DNA of 59,373 bases from Nemertoderma westbladi (Eukaryota; Xenacoelomorpha; Nemertodermatida; Nemertodermatidae), in NCBI GenBank assembly GCA_032718475.1, contig JAUCBJ010005375.1:1-59373 (forward strand). Direction: 5' to 3'. The position numbers and the translations under genes were made by a program. The notes below the pieces were generated by a model. That model worked only from the letters and a program-made list of their open reading frames with translations, was not told the origin of the DNA and did not search any database. Numbering within the stretch: the first letter of the stretch is position 1; the number at the start of each line of letters is the position of its first letter. Shown here one piece after another: positions 12,078-23,237 of the stretch.

Positions 12078-12190
12078 TAAACCCATATATCTCAGTTTCA
12101 TTAGTAGTATGCTGCGATTCACCGTAACATAAGCTTTCTTGAGGTCTATTAACACCATCCCAGTTAACTGGCCACCATCTGCTGTTGGTA
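12078..12190 (-). mobile_element. Reverse transcriptase fragment of a different LINE
   Basis: Minus-strand translation reads MVLIDLKKAYVTVN followed by RSILLMKLRYMGL, the conserved (F/L)-D-L-K-K-A-Y/F-D-T-V block of non-LTR reverse transcriptases of CR1/jockey type. The catalytic Asp in LKKAYVTV context is altered (V for D). Only about 40 codons remain. Confidence 0.7.
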
Positions 12191-12198
12191 GGATGAAT

Positions 12199-12398
12199 TT
12201 GGTTCCCCCAACACGCCTCTGTAAGTAAGCTGCCCATTTACTATAACAGCTCCTTTAAATGGCAATGCGACCTAACCGTGTTTTTGTTTTGTTTTTGACG
12301 TAAAGTCGCGTTAGATCCCAAAGCGTTAGGTCCCATTGCCATTTAAAGGAGCAGGTAAGTAAAGGAGCAGGTTAAAGAGGCGTGTGGGGGGAACCAAA
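12199..12398. repeat. Foldback repeat with about 77-bp arms
   Basis: TTGGTTCCCCCAACACGCCTC at the left end recurs as a near reverse complement at the right end (GGCGTGTGGGGGGAACC), and the inner parts (CTCCTTTAAATGGCAATG) also pair. The loop is about 47 bases. Probably a small MITE. Confidence 0.75.
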
Positions 12399-12583
12399 AC
12401 AAATAAACGAAAGTTAACACAGGTGTTTTGTGCTGGTCTTTATTATTTGGGTCTTTATTGTTTTGTATAGTCACCCAAGTTTCTTGCGAGAAAACACGAG
12501 GTGTTGAATGGAAATAAAATTTCCAAAAGGATTTTAAGACTTATCTAAGGGTTAAGGGGAAGCACGACGCAATCAAAATAGAT
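12399..12583. other. Spacer before the LTR retrotransposon
   Basis: Short spacer with no recognised feature; its last bases are the left host flank of the LTR element. Confidence 0.6.
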
Positions 12584-12588
12584 TCCTC

Positions 12589-13773
12589 TGTAAAGGCTTT
12601 TGCGGATCTAGCTAGTCATTTTTCCCGCAAAGTACTCTGTAGGTGTTTTAGCGGACATAAAAAGCCGTTTTCTTACTGTGTAGGTGTTTTAGTGGACATA
12701 AAAAGCCATTTTTCTGTATGTGTACTTTAGCGGACATAACTAGCGATTTTATGCCGCAATACGCCAAAATACTCTTAATACAGTGTAGTTCAGATGACGA
12801 CATCTATCAGCTGATATGTCCACGTAGAGCTTTTCTTTGTTCTTTGTTCGGCTCGACCAATCAGAGCGATTTTCATTTTATTTGCACAGAAGCCTCTGGG
12901 AAATCGCGCAATGCATTATGGTCTTTGTTTACCTTTTTTCCTGAGCCCAGAACATTGGCTGTGGAATTATTCTGTGTTTCAGACTTTAGCCAAACATTAG
13001 AACGGCTTTGATCATAGAAACGTATAACTGTTATCATACTTGTCACATATTGTCATACCTATCATATCATACTATACATACCTTTCACCGCATTATTTTA
13101 CTGCTATTTACTGTCGGTTATTAATTGTTATCAGTTGATGGAATGTTGTTATATTTGGAGAATATCGATAAATAATCATCAAACCCCAATCTTCTTGATA
13201 TACTGAAGGTTAGAGAGACCGGTTACATATAGCAATTGCGACTTACATTATAGTGGTTTTGGAGTGAATTGAATGCTATTTTATAGACCCTACATGTGTC
13301 AGTTGCTGTTCTCCTTATATATGATTAAAATTAGTGAAGGTCGGCAGATCAGTGTGCAGCAGTGTGAGGTAGTGTGTATGAGTGTGACAGATAACAAAGC
13401 ATTTCCTAAAGAACGCGCCTTATACGTAAATCAATAGCCATCCCGTTGTGTTTAGTGTAAGTCATAACTCTGTTTACATACTTAGAGTGCCACGTCCTAA
13501 AGGAACTGTTAATATTTCCCGAAAGTGAATAATATTTGTCAGTGATATTATAGTAACGATCAATCGAATAATACAGTAGGTCTACACCGCAATAAGGTCA
13601 GAGCATCCGAATCCAGTCTCCCTTAACCGTGGGTGAATGATCGCGCATAGGCTGGCTTCGGCTAATGTAACTTTATGTGTATCAAATACTTGTTATAGGC
13701 TAAAGTCGATTTATAACCTAGAAGACACCTAAAATTGGCAGGTTAAGCTGCTAAAGGTCTAAAAGCGCGAACA
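12589..13773 (+). repeat. 5' LTR
   Basis: TGTAAAGG start and GCGAACA end. Near the 5' end a motif of about 50 bases (GTAGGTGTTTTAGCGGACAT...) is repeated about three times, as often seen in U3. A 97-codon open frame (12718-13011) is present in both LTRs but resembles no known family. The bases after the LTR do not start with TGG, so the primer binding site is not obvious. Confidence 0.95.
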
Positions 13774-15688
13774 ATAACAGTTATAGCTTCTTTATTGCAA
13801 CGTAGGCAATAAAGCTGAATGTACCGGTCGACCGGTAACCAGTAGGCCTAACTACCTAACCACCCGAACCGGTACTTACAGCAGTACAGGTACATCAGTA
13901 TTATTTCGATTGTGATATTGTATATTGGTAGGCTGTTTAAGAGATTAGGGACTGTACACCCCTTGTTTCTTTTGGAGCTTATTTATTTCTGTCAGTTTTA
14001 TTTATTTGTAAGTTAATATTGAGCAGAAGGCGTGTAAACCCGCTCAAATTGTACAAATAATTTGTAGGCTGGATTGTTGTCTGGCTGTTGTCAGGTCTGA
14101 AGAGATTGCAGTGTGTGTAGAGTGTATGTCCGATAAAGTACTAGTTAGGAACGTGGGGGCATCCAGTGCTGTAAGGTAAATCCCCCCCCCGAAAGAATAA
14201 GTCGTACTACTCGGTTAGAACGCATACTAACTAACCATTTCGGAGTCTGCATATACTGTAGTTTATTTAGGCTTGATAGTAGTCTGCCAGGATTTGGTTT
14301 GTATTTTGTTTGTGTAGTCTGTACGGGTAGCGTAATATTTATTATTCAGAGTTTATGCGATTATTCGCAACATACATACCCGCCCCAAGTTTATTCCTAC
14401 AGTAATTGTGCTTGTTATACATACCGTTATAGTTAAATTAACCCCGGTACTACATCAGGGCTGTTCGGCGTAGGTAAAGACTGGTGATTTTATGCTCTGG
14501 TCACTCCGGCAGATACCGTGGTTCTTTTAGCTGTACAAGTATTTTTAACTGCTGGTTATTTGTTGTATAAGTACTTGTACCTAATTTAGGGTTTAGTGTA
14601 CAGTGCTTTCCGAAGGTAATTAGTGTGTAGGCAGTATATTTGTGTTGTAAAGTGGTTAATAGGCACGTTAGCTATAGTAGGCTGCGGTAATTAACTTCTA
14701 GGTAGGAATACTCCAGGTACATAACGTAGTACTTATAGCGCTACGGCTATAAGTCGTCAGATGGTGGTATTTTTCCTATCTAGACAACGCAATATATTTA
14801 CTACTGCTTTATTATTTTCAAATACCGAAGTATCCTGTCCGTTTGTAATAACCAGAAATTCTAACCCCTTGTTAGGCTGGTTTGTAGATTTCTTGTAAAA
14901 TTACCCCTAAAATTTGTACGTGTAAATTTTTGTGTTTATTTAGAGATTGTAATCTCACCCCGCAATTGTGCGTAATTTGTAGTAATAAGTAACTTAGGCA
15001 AGTAGAATTATGTGTTTTAGTGTCCAACAAGTAGCACTTCACTGAGAGCGTATAGCTTCTGTGTAGTGACTCCTTCCCAGAAATAATAACATTTATTTCA
15101 AACATTGACAAAAACCCATTATACGGGTATATATATATTATAAATCAACTCAAACCGATTTATAAAACAGTAGGCCTGTCATACATCAATTAGGTCTTAA
15201 TATCAGTCGGACTACTGCTTAAATAACGGTAATAAAGTAAAGTAAAGTAACCAAGTAACCCCTAAAATTCAGAAATTCAATTATTCTAAAATAATTGACA
15301 TACAGGTATTTACAATAGGCTTATTATATTTATTTGTATAAATTTAAGCTGAAATTATATACCGGTATTCTGTAATTAATTCTAGTTTATAATTATACTT
15401 ATATATTATAAGTGTAAGTTGTATACCGGTATTCACGATAGGCTTATTATATATTTATATATATTTGCGCTGAAATTATATACCGGTATTCTGTGACAAA
15501 CCTAGTCTGTAATAATACTTATATATATAATATAAGTGTATACTGGTATTCTAATATATTGTGTATATATATCGCGTTACATAGAGTAACGATATCGGTA
15601 ATTAATTACTAGGCTAACAGTGATACTGAATTACTAGACTTGCTTTAACTGTAATTATAGCAGTAGGCATTCAACTGTATAAACAAAC
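13774..15688 (+). other. Long leader between 5' LTR and gag
   Basis: About 1.9 kb with no coding sequence. The part at about 15300-15560 holds two diverged copies of a unit of about 125 bp marked by TATACCGGTATTC and TAGGCTTATTATAT. It is rich in TAGGCC and ACCGGT words. Confidence 0.7.
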
Positions 15689-18600
15689 ATGTCTGACACA
15701 AAGCAAAACCTGTCAGACAGTCTCCTAGATACAACCATCTGTGACCCAGATAGGAGTGCTGAACGTTTGAGACCGAAGTTCAACTCACCTCCTACTGTAA
15801 GAAAGGTCACCCCTCCAGTAGTAATATCAGACCCTAGGCTAGTCCAACACCGTATGTCTATCATAGGCACTCGGGCTCAAGTCAAGTGGGACCAAGAAGC
15901 AGCTGTTAAACAGCAGCAACCCTCGAGCCGAGAACTTATTTCTCAGCGGCCCGATAGCTCCAGTAGTTCAGATGCTGTAGAGTTGACACCCGAGCGCGGA
16001 GCAAAGATGGCAGATGCGGTTTATTCGGATCCCCTTCTCATTCTTCCTGCAGCCGTACTCACTAGGGTATTGATTGCGGTGGAGGAACACCAAATTGATT
16101 GGGCGAGAAGTAAGCGATCGACCAAGGACAGTTATGCGGGATACACAAGGGAGGAACTGAAGTCTATTGTCGAGACGCAATGGAACTTCCCCGGACCCGG
16201 ACTCCCGTTTAACTTATCGGAAGCTGCCTGGGAGGACTTATACAGGATGGGAGTGACAAAAGACACTAATGATCCAGCTGTGTGGAAGAGGTCAGCAGCA
16301 GGATATGTACAGGGATTCTTCAGTTCTTTGGAGCGATTAGAGGAACAACTGTTTCGACAACCCCAAGGACCTCAAGAGCAGGGAGAGCTGCTTTATCAAG
16401 TTAGAGAAAGAATTCTAAGAATCAGACTAATCCTATCGGCCTTTGAGGAGGCTTCGAAAAGAAGACAAGACACGTCATTGCAAGTTGCCGTAAAGACTTG
16501 GTTCCAGCGGGTGGGTCTCAAGGTTCAAGGAATGGCCCAGTGGAAATCTCAGCTGGCTGAGCGCTCAACCCATGGAGAATCAACAGACGCTACCTTTTCT
16601 CAAGTGGAAAGCGAAGCGACAGCAGAGAAACCGCAGAAGAAGGATGCTATTGACATCTATCTGTCAGACTATCAACGATTTCTAGGTGATGAAGAGTTGA
16701 GGAGAAGGCTGGCTGGACTTCGTCCTAATAGTGAAGGAGCCAAGTTTGTGTTGGACGCAATAGATGCGGAAATGTTAGCTGCGAACCAAGCTAAATTTGA
16801 TGAAAGACTCCGCATCGCTAGGGTCCAAGAAGAACAGGTAAAGAAAAAACGTATAGAAGACAGAAAGACAGCAGCAGCGGCAGCGGCAGAAGTTGAAAGA
16901 AAAGCGGCAGCGGCAGCGGCAGTGGCAGCGGCAGAAGCGGAAAGAAAAGCGGCAGTGGCAGCGGCAGAAGCGGAAAGAAAAGCGGCAGAGGCAGTGGCAG
17001 AAGCAGAACGGAGAGCGTCTGAAGAGACCACCCAACTAGAGTTGGAAAATCTTCAAGAGAAGCAAGACTGCATAAATAAACAGTTAACAGCTAGTCGAAT
17101 GCAGATGATAAGTCGATCTACTCCCAAAAGGCAGGGATTTACATCATCTGATGAAGGCGATACCACCGATCCTGAAGGAGGAGGAAATAGATCTCGTCTA
17201 AGCAGGTGTAGAAGAATGCCCCACCGTCAGAAATTGCCTGATTTGCCCCCAGCTGTTAGAAGGCAACTAGCTAGCACAGACTTAGGTAGTACAGAACCCA
17301 CAGACCAAATTATTAGAGTAGAAAGACTCCCTACTATAGTAGATGAGCCTGAAATAATTAGGCCTATTCTCGAAGCCACCCCTTCGGTGATAGAGACACC
17401 TGTACTCCCAGAACCTACCTCTAAATTCCCTTTGCACAGCACTAAACTACCTGTGCCCAGCAGAACAGCCCCTGAGACAGTTCCTGTCCTGGACTCCGAG
17501 CGAAATATCAATGATTTGTCGCCCGTTGTCCCTCGTCTACCCGCTACTATGTTGGCGGCTCCCGCTTCGGCAGTCGAGTGGGTGGATGAGAGACGGAGGG
17601 GGATGGATCTCCTGCTCGGGCAGATGCAGGAGACTGTTCAACAGTTCAAGGGAACAGTAAGGGAAAGTAGGTTAGAGTTGCAAGAAGTGCAGCAGAATAT
17701 CGCGTTAGAACGCGATAAATTAGTAAATATACAAAAGGGTATACCACCACCCCCTGTAACAATGTGTCAACCTGTTAGGTCTGAAGTATTTCATGCGCAA
17801 GGTGTGGAGCCTACACGCATCTATACTGCTAGTGAAGTAGAAACTCCTATAGTAAACCCTATTAAGGGTAATTATAAACCTGTTGACAATGATATTCCAT
17901 ATATACCTGATCATAATCCGAGAAATTTATATACCGATAACTCGATATTAAATAACACGATGGCCCAAGAAAGTTTTACGCGTCAAATGGCTAGAACCGA
18001 AGCCCGTCAAGCGGTAAAAGTGGGAGAGATCGTCAAGTTCAATGGAGATGAGATGAAATGGTTACCTTTTAATGAATATTATAAAGATAACATACAGAAC
18101 TCTGTGCTATCTAATGGAGAGAAACTTAGATTCCTCATCGAGTGCTTGGAAGGATCTCCCAAGTTAATGGCGTTAAAGTTTATTGGACATCCAGATGGAT
18201 TAAGACAAGTTTGGAATACACTAAACATCAGGTATGGTAATAGGAATAACATAGCTAGGTATTTGTATGCGAAATTAATGGCGCCCCGAAAGTTTCTTAG
18301 CAGCGGGATTATAGAGTTTTCCGACGAGATTCAGGAGATCTGTAGACAACTAGATTGGTTAGGTAAGTCTCATGAATACCAGAATTCTATGGTTATTGGA
18401 GCCGTAGCATCTGCTTTGCCAAAGGATAGAGTAGGTACACGCTGGGACAAGAAAGTGTTATATATGATGGAACAACAACGAAGAGATCCTACCATGGCTG
18501 ATCTCATGTCATTCTTAGATGGAGAGGTAAAATTACAGCTCCTAAAGCAGTCCAGAGAGAAGACACCGGAAAATAAGGTAAGTGAGAAACCCGTTTCTAG

Positions 18601-19549
18601 GAGAAAGGTAACACCAGTGTGTTATACAGACGACGGCAAAAGCCAGGCTTCTCAAGAGGAGGACAGCGGGAAAGACACTGAAAGATCTTACTATGTCAAC
18701 AAAGCGCCTAAAGACGTAAGTAAATTTAAGTCTCGAACCAATGACAGGAGAGAACAGGTAAGAAAAACTCCTCCTACGTCTCCTAAGAGAATTCATGGAA
18801 GAAAGCCCGAGGAAAGAACGAGTGTGTACAATGTTACCCCAGGTAAGGTAAGTAACATCAAACCAAAATGTGTACTGTGCGACGGGCCCCACCGTTTGGG
18901 TGTGTGTGATGAGTTCCTGGGGAAGTCCCTAAAAGATAGATGTGAAGTCATGTGGGATAAGCGGTTGTGTTATAATTGCCTCAGACGAGGACACCAACGA
19001 CGAACCTGTTACTCCGACGCAAGGTGTGCTAAGTGCGGCGCGAAACATCATATCTTGTTGCACACTGAATTCGAAAGAAACAGCCCGAGTCAGGTAAGTG
19101 AGTCCGAACTACATGTCCAATTCAGTGATGTGAACGACACTGACCAAAGTTCTGAGATGGAAGGATTCTATACGGATGAATTCTCCGACGAAAACGAATC
19201 CTGTTACTTAATAAACACCGCAGTGTATCGAGCACTTACGTATGAGACAGAAACCGATAGTGAGCTCCCCCTAACTACTCCTGACCGACAACCATCTTGG
19301 AAAGCACCAACTTCCAATGTAGGAATCCGAGAATTTCCCGTAGTGCAGTTGAGAGTCCACGGGCCCGAAAAGAGCTATATAGTGAACGCCCTCCTTGACT
19401 CCGGCAGCACAGGAACATTCATCGACAAAGAACTAGCCGAAGACATCTTTGCTGGACAACCCAAGTTCCGAACTAAGTTGAACATGTCAGGAATTATGCA
19501 GGTTTGGAAATCTACAGTAACTACAGATTACTATGTAGGCGCGTTGTAG
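15689..19549 (+). CDS. Gag-protease polyprotein of a BEL/Pao element
   Basis: A 1286-residue frame starting at AACAAACATG. The first 370 residues are not recognised. Residues about 390-445 are an Ala/Glu/Arg/Lys-rich helix (GCG/GCA codon repeat). About 780-960 match the DUF1759 gag domain of Pao elements (VKFNGDEMKWLPFNEYY). About 1059-1125 hold zinc knuckles (CVLCDGPHRLGVC, then CYNCLRRGHQRRTC, then CAKCGAKHH). Near 1234 LLDSGSTGTFID is the aspartic protease site. The frame ends soon after the protease, at a place where TATGTAGGC is duplicated around a short insertion, which shifts the frame. Confidence 0.9.
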   Translation: MSDTKQNLSDSLLDTTICDPDRSAERLRPKFNSPPTVRKVTPPVVISDPRLVQHRMSIIGTRAQVKWDQEAAVKQQQPSSRELISQRPDSSSSSDAVELTPERGAKMADAVYSDPLLILPAAVLTRVLIAVEEHQIDWARSKRSTKDSYAGYTREELKSIVETQWNFPGPGLPFNLSEAAWEDLYRMGVTKDTNDPAVWKRSAAGYVQGFFSSLERLEEQLFRQPQGPQEQGELLYQVRERILRIRLILSAFEEASKRRQDTSLQVAVKTWFQRVGLKVQGMAQWKSQLAERSTHGESTDATFSQVESEATAEKPQKKDAIDIYLSDYQRFLGDEELRRRLAGLRPNSEGAKFVLDAIDAEMLAANQAKFDERLRIARVQEEQVKKKRIEDRKTAAAAAAEVERKAAAAAAVAAAEAERKAAVAAAEAERKAAEAVAEAERRASEETTQLELENLQEKQDCINKQLTASRMQMISRSTPKRQGFTSSDEGDTTDPEGGGNRSRLSRCRRMPHRQKLPDLPPAVRRQLASTDLGSTEPTDQIIRVERLPTIVDEPEIIRPILEATPSVIETPVLPEPTSKFPLHSTKLPVPSRTAPETVPVLDSERNINDLSPVVPRLPATMLAAPASAVEWVDERRRGMDLLLGQMQETVQQFKGTVRESRLELQEVQQNIALERDKLVNIQKGIPPPPVTMCQPVRSEVFHAQGVEPTRIYTASEVETPIVNPIKGNYKPVDNDIPYIPDHNPRNLYTDNSILNNTMAQESFTRQMARTEARQAVKVGEIVKFNGDEMKWLPFNEYYKDNIQNSVLSNGEKLRFLIECLEGSPKLMALKFIGHPDGLRQVWNTLNIRYGNRNNIARYLYAKLMAPRKFLSSGIIEFSDEIQEICRQLDWLGKSHEYQNSMVIGAVASALPKDRVGTRWDKKVLYMMEQQRRDPTMADLMSFLDGEVKLQLLKQSREKTPENKVSEKPVSRRKVTPVCYTDDGKSQASQEEDSGKDTERSYYVNKAPKDVSKFKSRTNDRREQVRKTPPTSPKRIHGRKPEERTSVYNVTPGKVSNIKPKCVLCDGPHRLGVCDEFLGKSLKDRCEVMWDKRLCYNCLRRGHQRRTCYSDARCAKCGAKHHILLHTEFERNSPSQVSESELHVQFSDVNDTDQSSEMEGFYTDEFSDENESCYLINTAVYRALTYETETDSELPLTTPDRQPSWKAPTSNVGIREFPVVQLRVHGPEKSYIVNALLDSGSTGTFIDKELAEDIFAGQPKFRTKLNMSGIMQVWKSTVTTDYYVGAL

Positions 19550-19604
19550 GCCAGGTTATGTAGGCCAGGATGAACTAGGAGAATACAGTATAAGGTCAGT
19601 AAAA

Positions 19605-20621
19605 ATGGTGGCGATAAAGAACTTCGCTACCAGCCAAGTGGAACCTTATAACTGGGATGAGGACTATTTCACCCAGCAGCATAAGATACCTAGATTCAAC
19701 ACAGACTACCCTGGAGTGCAAATACTCATCGGCCAAAATGCGCATGAGGCGCTTGAGACATTGGAGAAACAGCCTGCTCAACCGCAACCACTGCAAACCT
19801 ATGCGGGAAGAACAAGAGTAGGTTGGTACCTCACTGGACCTTCCCGTAGGACACTCATGGAAAGGCTACCCAAAGATCAGGTCCATCAGGAGAGTGAATG
19901 GGAAGAAGACATCAGTGAGGGAGAGACGACCACAACTGAGGGAACACCATACTCCTCAGATAATGACGATATTAATTCTAATGTAGATCAATGGAGACAT
20001 TGCCCCGAGACGATTAATCTAGCCGACATCGCTTCCAGAGGAGCAACTCCTCAAGAACTGACAGATACTCCAGACTGGTTAGGTGGACCCGACTTCCTAA
20101 GTAAAGAAGATGAATGGCCTCCCCATCTTACCACGGCTGAGATTAGACAAGCCAAGAGAGCGGAGAAAGTCAAACCTAAAACCCGGACGAGTAAATCAAG
20201 GTTATTTAAACCCGTGATAGATCTGTCTGTACTACACATTGCCAGGGACGATGCTGTGGATCTAAACTCCCCCACCGCGAACAGATCTGTTGTGGAGAAC
20301 AGAGAGAGAGACTGGAGATCTGGAACACCAGACGTCTCGCAGGGACTCTCACCTCTCCTGCCGGGAGCGATGGACCACTATAGCTCCTGGAATCGGCTTT
20401 GTAAGGCCGTCGTGTATTTGAAGCGATGTTTCTATCGTCACTATTCCAGGACGAAGAGGAAACCTGGAATTATATTCGAAACACAACAACTCAATCGCCC
20501 AGTTGGTCGTTTATGTTTACTGGAAAGAGACCGAGAACTGTCCGGAAACTATGGAAGGCAAGATACTCTTCCCACGACCACCTCCCTAATACAACCAACA
20601 TCCAGGGACTCCCCAACGTGA
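19605..20621 (+). pseudogene. Remnant pol: post-protease segment joined to integrase-proximal linker, RT lost
   Basis: Residues about 1-85 match the Pao post-protease region (IPRFNTDYPGVQILIGQNAHEAL spans it, ending RTRVGWYLTGP). The frame then passes through a Glu/Thr-rich link to WRHCPETINLADIASRG and DWLGGPDFL, the segment that normally follows RNase H. A piece reading YSSWNRLCKAVVYLKRCF follows. The reverse transcriptase YxDD domain, RNase H and the integrase core are absent between these blocks. A second frame (20426-20644) continues the similarity, so one more frameshift is likely near 20430. Confidence 0.85.
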
Positions 20622-20644
20622 CAGCGTCTGGAGTGGGTGTGTGA

Positions 20645-22324
20645 CTATATTATTTCATATATTTTTATTATTTTATATTTATGTATGTATTATTATGTAA
20701 TTTTATTATAATCGTTTTCTTTAATTTTATTTAGTAGAATGTTATTTTAGCGATTATCTAGTAGATTAGTGCAATATATATTAGTCTTATTACTTAATTA
20801 CTTATATATTATATATTTGGTGCGACGGCGAGAAATAATTATTTTTCTCTTTCCTTACTGTCCGTATCATATTATAAATACGTGACTACAGTAAGATGAA
20901 ATATCCATACTTATTAAAGTACAATAAAGCTCCTACTATATTCAAGTATTATTGGTAAGTAGAGTATTAGGAATGCAAAGTTCAGATCCTCGTGTCTCGG
21001 CTAAACCAAGCTCTGGGTAGACCTTGGAAACGACTTGCCTCTTCTCACTGACATTGCTTCTTGCGATATTGCTCTCATACCGTATATTAAATAATACATA
21101 TAGTAGCGTGATGTCCCTTTAACAGTAGCGTAAAACGCAAAATAAATCTGTTAAACCCTTTGACCATCTGTAATTCTAGTCAATTAAGATATCGCGGCAC
21201 CCACCGATATACTTGAAAGACAAAATTCTAGAATCAGTGGTTAACGTCCCCAGACAAGTTCTGGAATAAACCGGTGCCCATCTTAAATATTAAACATTAA
21301 TATTTATAAAAATCTGTCAAACAGATGCAATAGAGTAATTACTTACAAGTTAACTCTAGAAAATCTACAAATTAAAATCTGTGAAATTTTAGATCCTTTA
21401 AAATTTTAGTCTACTAAGATATCGTAGCACTTACCGATACTCTTAAAAGGACAAATTTCCTAGAATTAAGGATCCTAATCCCCAGACATGCTCTGGAATA
21501 AAATTATGTCTATTTTAATATTAAATAATAAAATTTAAGGGAATAAATTTAAATTAATCTCTTTTAATGAATTTGATAAATTGTCATTTTATACAATTTA
21601 TAATATTCCCAAAATTCCATTAATTAATAAATCATGGGAGCGGAGATTCACCCTATTAAGTGTATTAGTGTGCGAGAATCTCCAATATATAGTCAATAGC
21701 CGATAAAATTCATAAAATCATGTATAAAGAGGAATATTGACAATTAAAGAATTACTATTAAATAGCATCCCAGATCTGTATGCATGAGAATTACCCTAAT
21801 TCTACTGCTAGCTTTCCATAATGTCACCATGGCAACAACCACGCTAGAATTAGAAGTGAGTTAAAAGAACAATAAAGGCTTGCCCCATTGAATAGCATAA
21901 GGAATAAATAGCACACTGCTAGTATCCAAGGATACCCAATAATAACGTGGCATTCTGGAAGGCACTTGACTAACGGACAAATGGCCCGAATGTGTGCGGT
22001 TTGTGACAGTTGTGTGGAATTTGTGCGTTTATAGGTGAATGTTACTACTACAGTGTGTTTACAGTAGCGAGTCGCAATTGTGAAAGTAGCCCTAACTCTG
22101 CAGTAAGAACCTGAAGTAAATCTTAGCCCTTGGGATGGACAGTGGAGTGACTCGCGCTGGTTGTTATTGTCGTTGTGCAGCTACTATGTTGGCGATAGGC
22201 ACAGCGGCGACAGTACATCAGCGCTGAGGATCTTGCGCTGTCCGGGGGCCATGAGGGGTAGGCAGCGATGCCCGCTAGCCTAATTATAAACTCATTATGA
22301 TATTGATAAACTCATATAGCAGCT
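20645..22324 (+). other. Non-coding interior of the LTR element with twin hairpin units
   Basis: AT-rich, no coding sequence. Two related units start at AAGATATCG (21187 and 21417), about 230 bases apart. Each contains a hairpin (CCAGACAAGTTCTGG or CCAGACATGCTCTGG) followed at once by AATAAA. Confidence 0.7.
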
Positions 22325-22771
22325 ATGACTGAGTTGATAGAAGATGATCTTGGTATCAGGGAGCGATATACTCTACCTTTACAAGCGTTTGTTGATAGCT
22401 TGATACGCGGCGACGCTAGTCCAACTACTACGGAGGACGATGGTCGTTATATCGAACCGCCGATGTCCCAGGAGCAACTTACGCGTGAATTGGACTATAG
22501 AAAATTCACCGCTCACTATACGCATCGTAATGATACGTATATGGACTTCTTAACTACTGGCCATCCTATCGATTTACACGATACGGACGATGTAGACACC
22601 GAAAGGGAAATGGTTTTATTTAAATATCATACCCAGCGGAGTCGGAACGATAAACCGAGAATAGAACACGAGAACTATATTCGAAACCGACTCGAAAGAG
22701 AAGACGTTAAAGAACCGGATAAATGCAGTGACTCCAACGTATATTTGGAATTCTTGAGAGAAACATTGTAA
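22325..22771 (+). CDS. Extra 3' open frame of the LTR element, part 1
   Basis: A 148-residue acidic protein starting at ATG 22325, inside the LTR element downstream of pol remnants. It is rich in Asp/Glu/Arg and has no membrane segment, signal peptide or zinc motif I can see. It is not recognised as gag, pol or env. It ends in a stop 37 bases before the next open stretch, so parts 1-3 may be pieces of one former gene. Confidence 0.45.
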   Translation: MTELIEDDLGIRERYTLPLQAFVDSLIRGDASPTTTEDDGRYIEPPMSQEQLTRELDYRKFTAHYTHRNDTYMDFLTTGHPIDLHDTDDVDTEREMVLFKYHTQRSRNDKPRIEHENYIRNRLEREDVKEPDKCSDSNVYLEFLRETL

Positions 22772-22808
22772 AACCGAATAAATATCACCCGCGTTTCCCC
22801 TACAAGAC

Positions 22809-23237
22809 GTGCGTCTTTGGTATTATTGCGATGAATGCCCAAGACCCAACCAACCAACAGAAAGACATAAACATCCGCGGAGACGTTGCTTTAAACACGG
22901 TTTTACTCGCTATATTTATGGGAGTTTCGAGCGAAACTTGTTCAATGTATCACCTACGCTCGTTCGATTCAACCGATCCTTAAATAAACCTATGATCAGA
23001 GTTCTGGAATACTCCGTCAGACCTCATCCTTCCCTAGTTAGACCTCAGACTCTTGATCCTAATAGTATCACAGATCCTCCCGAACTGTACTCACTGTTCA
23101 AAGATCTAGTGTTACCCGAACAGTTAGTCGGTGGCACTCCGGTTGTGGGCTCCCTAGATATTGGCCCATCTTACCTAGCCGGATTGGGACGCGGACATCT
23201 AATATCGCCATTCAACCGTATCATCGTCCCGGTTTAA
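22809..23237 (+). pseudogene. Extra 3' open frame of the LTR element, part 2
   Basis: An open stretch of 142 codons that starts without a convincing Met context. It has a Cys pair (YYCDEC), a basic stretch (RHKHPRRRC) and a Pro/Leu-rich end. It stops two codons short of a neighbouring open frame, so a frameshift is likely. No family was recognised. Confidence 0.4.

Noticed and set aside
16672-17035. Ala/Ser- and Cys/Phe/Arg-rich minus-strand open frames
   Set aside because: They are shadows of the GCG/GCA codon repeat in the gag gene.
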